DNA from: Cercozoa sp. M6MM
Lineage: Eukaryota > Endomyxa: Ascetosporea
Length of the DNA stretch: 54,516 nucleotides
Assembly: GCA_040357565.1 (NCBI GenBank)
Contig: JBDODJ010000076.1
Direction: 5' to 3' (one strand)
Made by a program: the position numbers and the translations under genes. Below the pieces are notes generated by a model. That model had not been told where the DNA came from. It did not search any database and saw nothing but the letters and a program-made list of their open reading frames with translations. This document shows positions 53,876 to 54,516 of the stretch, piece by piece. Positions within the stretch are counted from its first letter, which is position 1, and each line of letters starts with the position of its first letter.

Positions 53876-54516
53876 GGGAGGGACTTGGGTACTTGAGGAA
53901 GACGAGCGTAGCGTGCCGCGAGTGTTTGCGTGAGACGCGAAACTGTCGCACGCAGCGTGCCTGCACGACACGCGGCAGCTGGCGCAGTGTCATGCTGGTG
54001 CCGCCCTTGTTTTTATTGGTCTTGTTTTTATTGGTCTTGTCGAGTGTCTCGGTGTCGCCGGCGAGCTGAGTCACCAGAAGCACTCGCTGCGACACGACGC
54101 ACTCGACGTGGTACACCGGCGTTCGGCCCAGTGTGCGGCGGCGTCGTCGTACGCGGAACCACAGGTGGTGCTCGCCCTGTGCAGATCAGGTCGCAGTGAG
54201 GTAGTGAGGTAGTAGAGTGAGGTAGTAGTGAGGTAGTAGTGAGGTAGTAGAGTGGGGTAGTGAGGTAGTAGTGAGGTAGTAGAGTGGGGTAGTAGTGAGG
54301 TAGTCGTGAGGTAGTAGAGTGAGGAAGCAGTGAGGTAGTGTGAGGTAGGAGTGTGAGGTAGTAGTGTGAGGTAGTAGAGCGAGGTAGTAGGCCGCACACA
54401 ACCTTGTTCATGTCGGCCGCCACGTCGTGCATGGCGTGCACGGCGCAGTGCAGCACCGTGAGATCGCCCGCGTCCTGCCGCGGCTCGAACGACAGCGCCG
54501 TCTCGTTGTCGCGCGC
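52050..54516 (-). CDS. Protein with tandem RyR domains (partial, N-terminus off window)
   Basis: The 5' part lies beyond base 54516. Visible exons from the right: an exon (54403-54516) with LTVLHCAVHAMHDVAADMNK, then after a repeat-filled intron HHLWFRVRRRRRTLGRTPVY and HVECVVSQRVLLVTQLAGDT. More exons give RKHVDSEAKAAEECKEWKLE and LSDADLEEHELYLVF. The first RyR domain reads MELHVAVCDTLKQHG followed by WQQGKPYSQEEKREPFMVRF and RSLPLFLQGVYNGVAQRVL. The second reads LSQVAHAAWAQLMRSEDWHY, then DGTRNDAERRHTHLRPFASL and VTALVDHGFRV. The W-x-Y/G-x-x-x-(N/S)-x-x-x-(K/R)-x-H/P-x-x-(V/L)-x-(P/R)-(F/Y) pattern is that of the RYR repeat (ryanodine-receptor domain). The C-terminus is Ser/Thr/Arg-rich, with a TGA at 52050-52052. 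No membrane helix is visible in this part. Confidence 0.7.
53064..53176 (-). repeat. 16-bp tandem repeat, seven copies, in RyR-domain gene intron
   Basis: The unit ACCAATACTGAGTCAA is repeated seven times on the plus strand, with the last copy degenerate. It fills the intron between the first RyR exon and its continuation. Each copy has ACTGA on the plus strand, which is the antisense strand of this gene. Confidence 0.95.
53827..53874. repeat. (GT)n dinucleotide repeat
   Basis: About 24 uninterrupted GT units lie in an intron of the RyR-domain gene. Two longer TTGTCTGGGTCAAAG units precede them at about 53782-53826. Confidence 0.95.
54188..54392 (-). repeat. GAGGTAGTA tandem repeat in RyR-domain gene intron
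   Basis: About twenty degenerate units of GAGGTAGTAGT/GTGAGGTAG lie inside a GT/AG intron at 54177-54402. On the gene's sense strand this is CTACTACCTCAC and therefore pyrimidine-rich. Confidence 0.9.

Noticed and set aside
1-54516. Transposons, retroelements, Polinton-like or viral genes
   Set aside because: No integrase, reverse transcriptase, capsid or transposase motif, terminal repeat or target duplication was seen. The nuclease-like gene at 5633 has relatives in large DNA viruses, but it is intron-rich and sits among host genes.

Overview
This window is nuclear DNA from an intron-rich, gene-dense eukaryote. It is most likely a free-living flagellated protist or alga: it carries an LC8 dynein light chain, two kinesins and a ZMYND12-like axonemal candidate, plus condensin, gamma-secretase and RyR-domain genes. 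I cannot name the lineage. Genes sit a few hundred bases or less apart on both strands, often as head-to-head pairs. Most introns are about 20-250 nt, and many open with GTAC rather than the usual GTAAG/GTGAG. A few are much longer and filled with simple repeats. I saw no tRNA, rRNA, CRISPR array or transposon gene. Exon joins were made by eye from codon phase, GT/AG borders and family patterns, so starts and internal joins are approximate unless stated.

Layout, 0-15 kb: a proline-stalked surface protein (-, cut at the left edge); a small BRI3/LITAF-like cysteine protein (-); an ankyrin/coiled-coil protein (-); a PD-(D/E)XK nuclease-like protein (+); a tiny single-membrane protein (-); an MRH-type lysosomal/Atg27-like receptor (+); dynein light chain LC8 (+); a type II membrane protein (+); a kinesin (-); and a myristoylation-motif, PDZ-like protein (-).

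Layout, 15-32.5 kb: an MscS-type mechanosensitive channel (+); four poorly recognised genes (18.1-21.2 kb); the gamma-secretase subunit PEN-2 (-); a kinesin-7/CENP-E-like motor with a Lys/Arg-Asp repeat in its motor domain (+); and the condensin subunit SMC2 (-, about 7 kb).

Layout, 32.5-54.5 kb: a WDR5-like WD40 protein (+); a class IV aminotransferase-like protein (+); a Mn-type cation diffusion facilitator (-); uridine phosphorylase (+); an unknown helical protein (-); a large PTEN/auxilin-like pseudophosphatase + C2 + RING-H2 fusion (+); a coiled-coil protein (-); a MYND-finger/ZMYND12-like protein (+); and a protein with tandem RyR domains (-, cut at the right edge).

The genes do not form one pathway. 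The most unusual item is the pseudophosphatase-C2-RING fusion at 43867-47946. Next are the charged repeat inside the kinesin-7 motor, the GTAC intron starts, and intronic tandem repeats that copy ACTGA or TTTACCC motifs.
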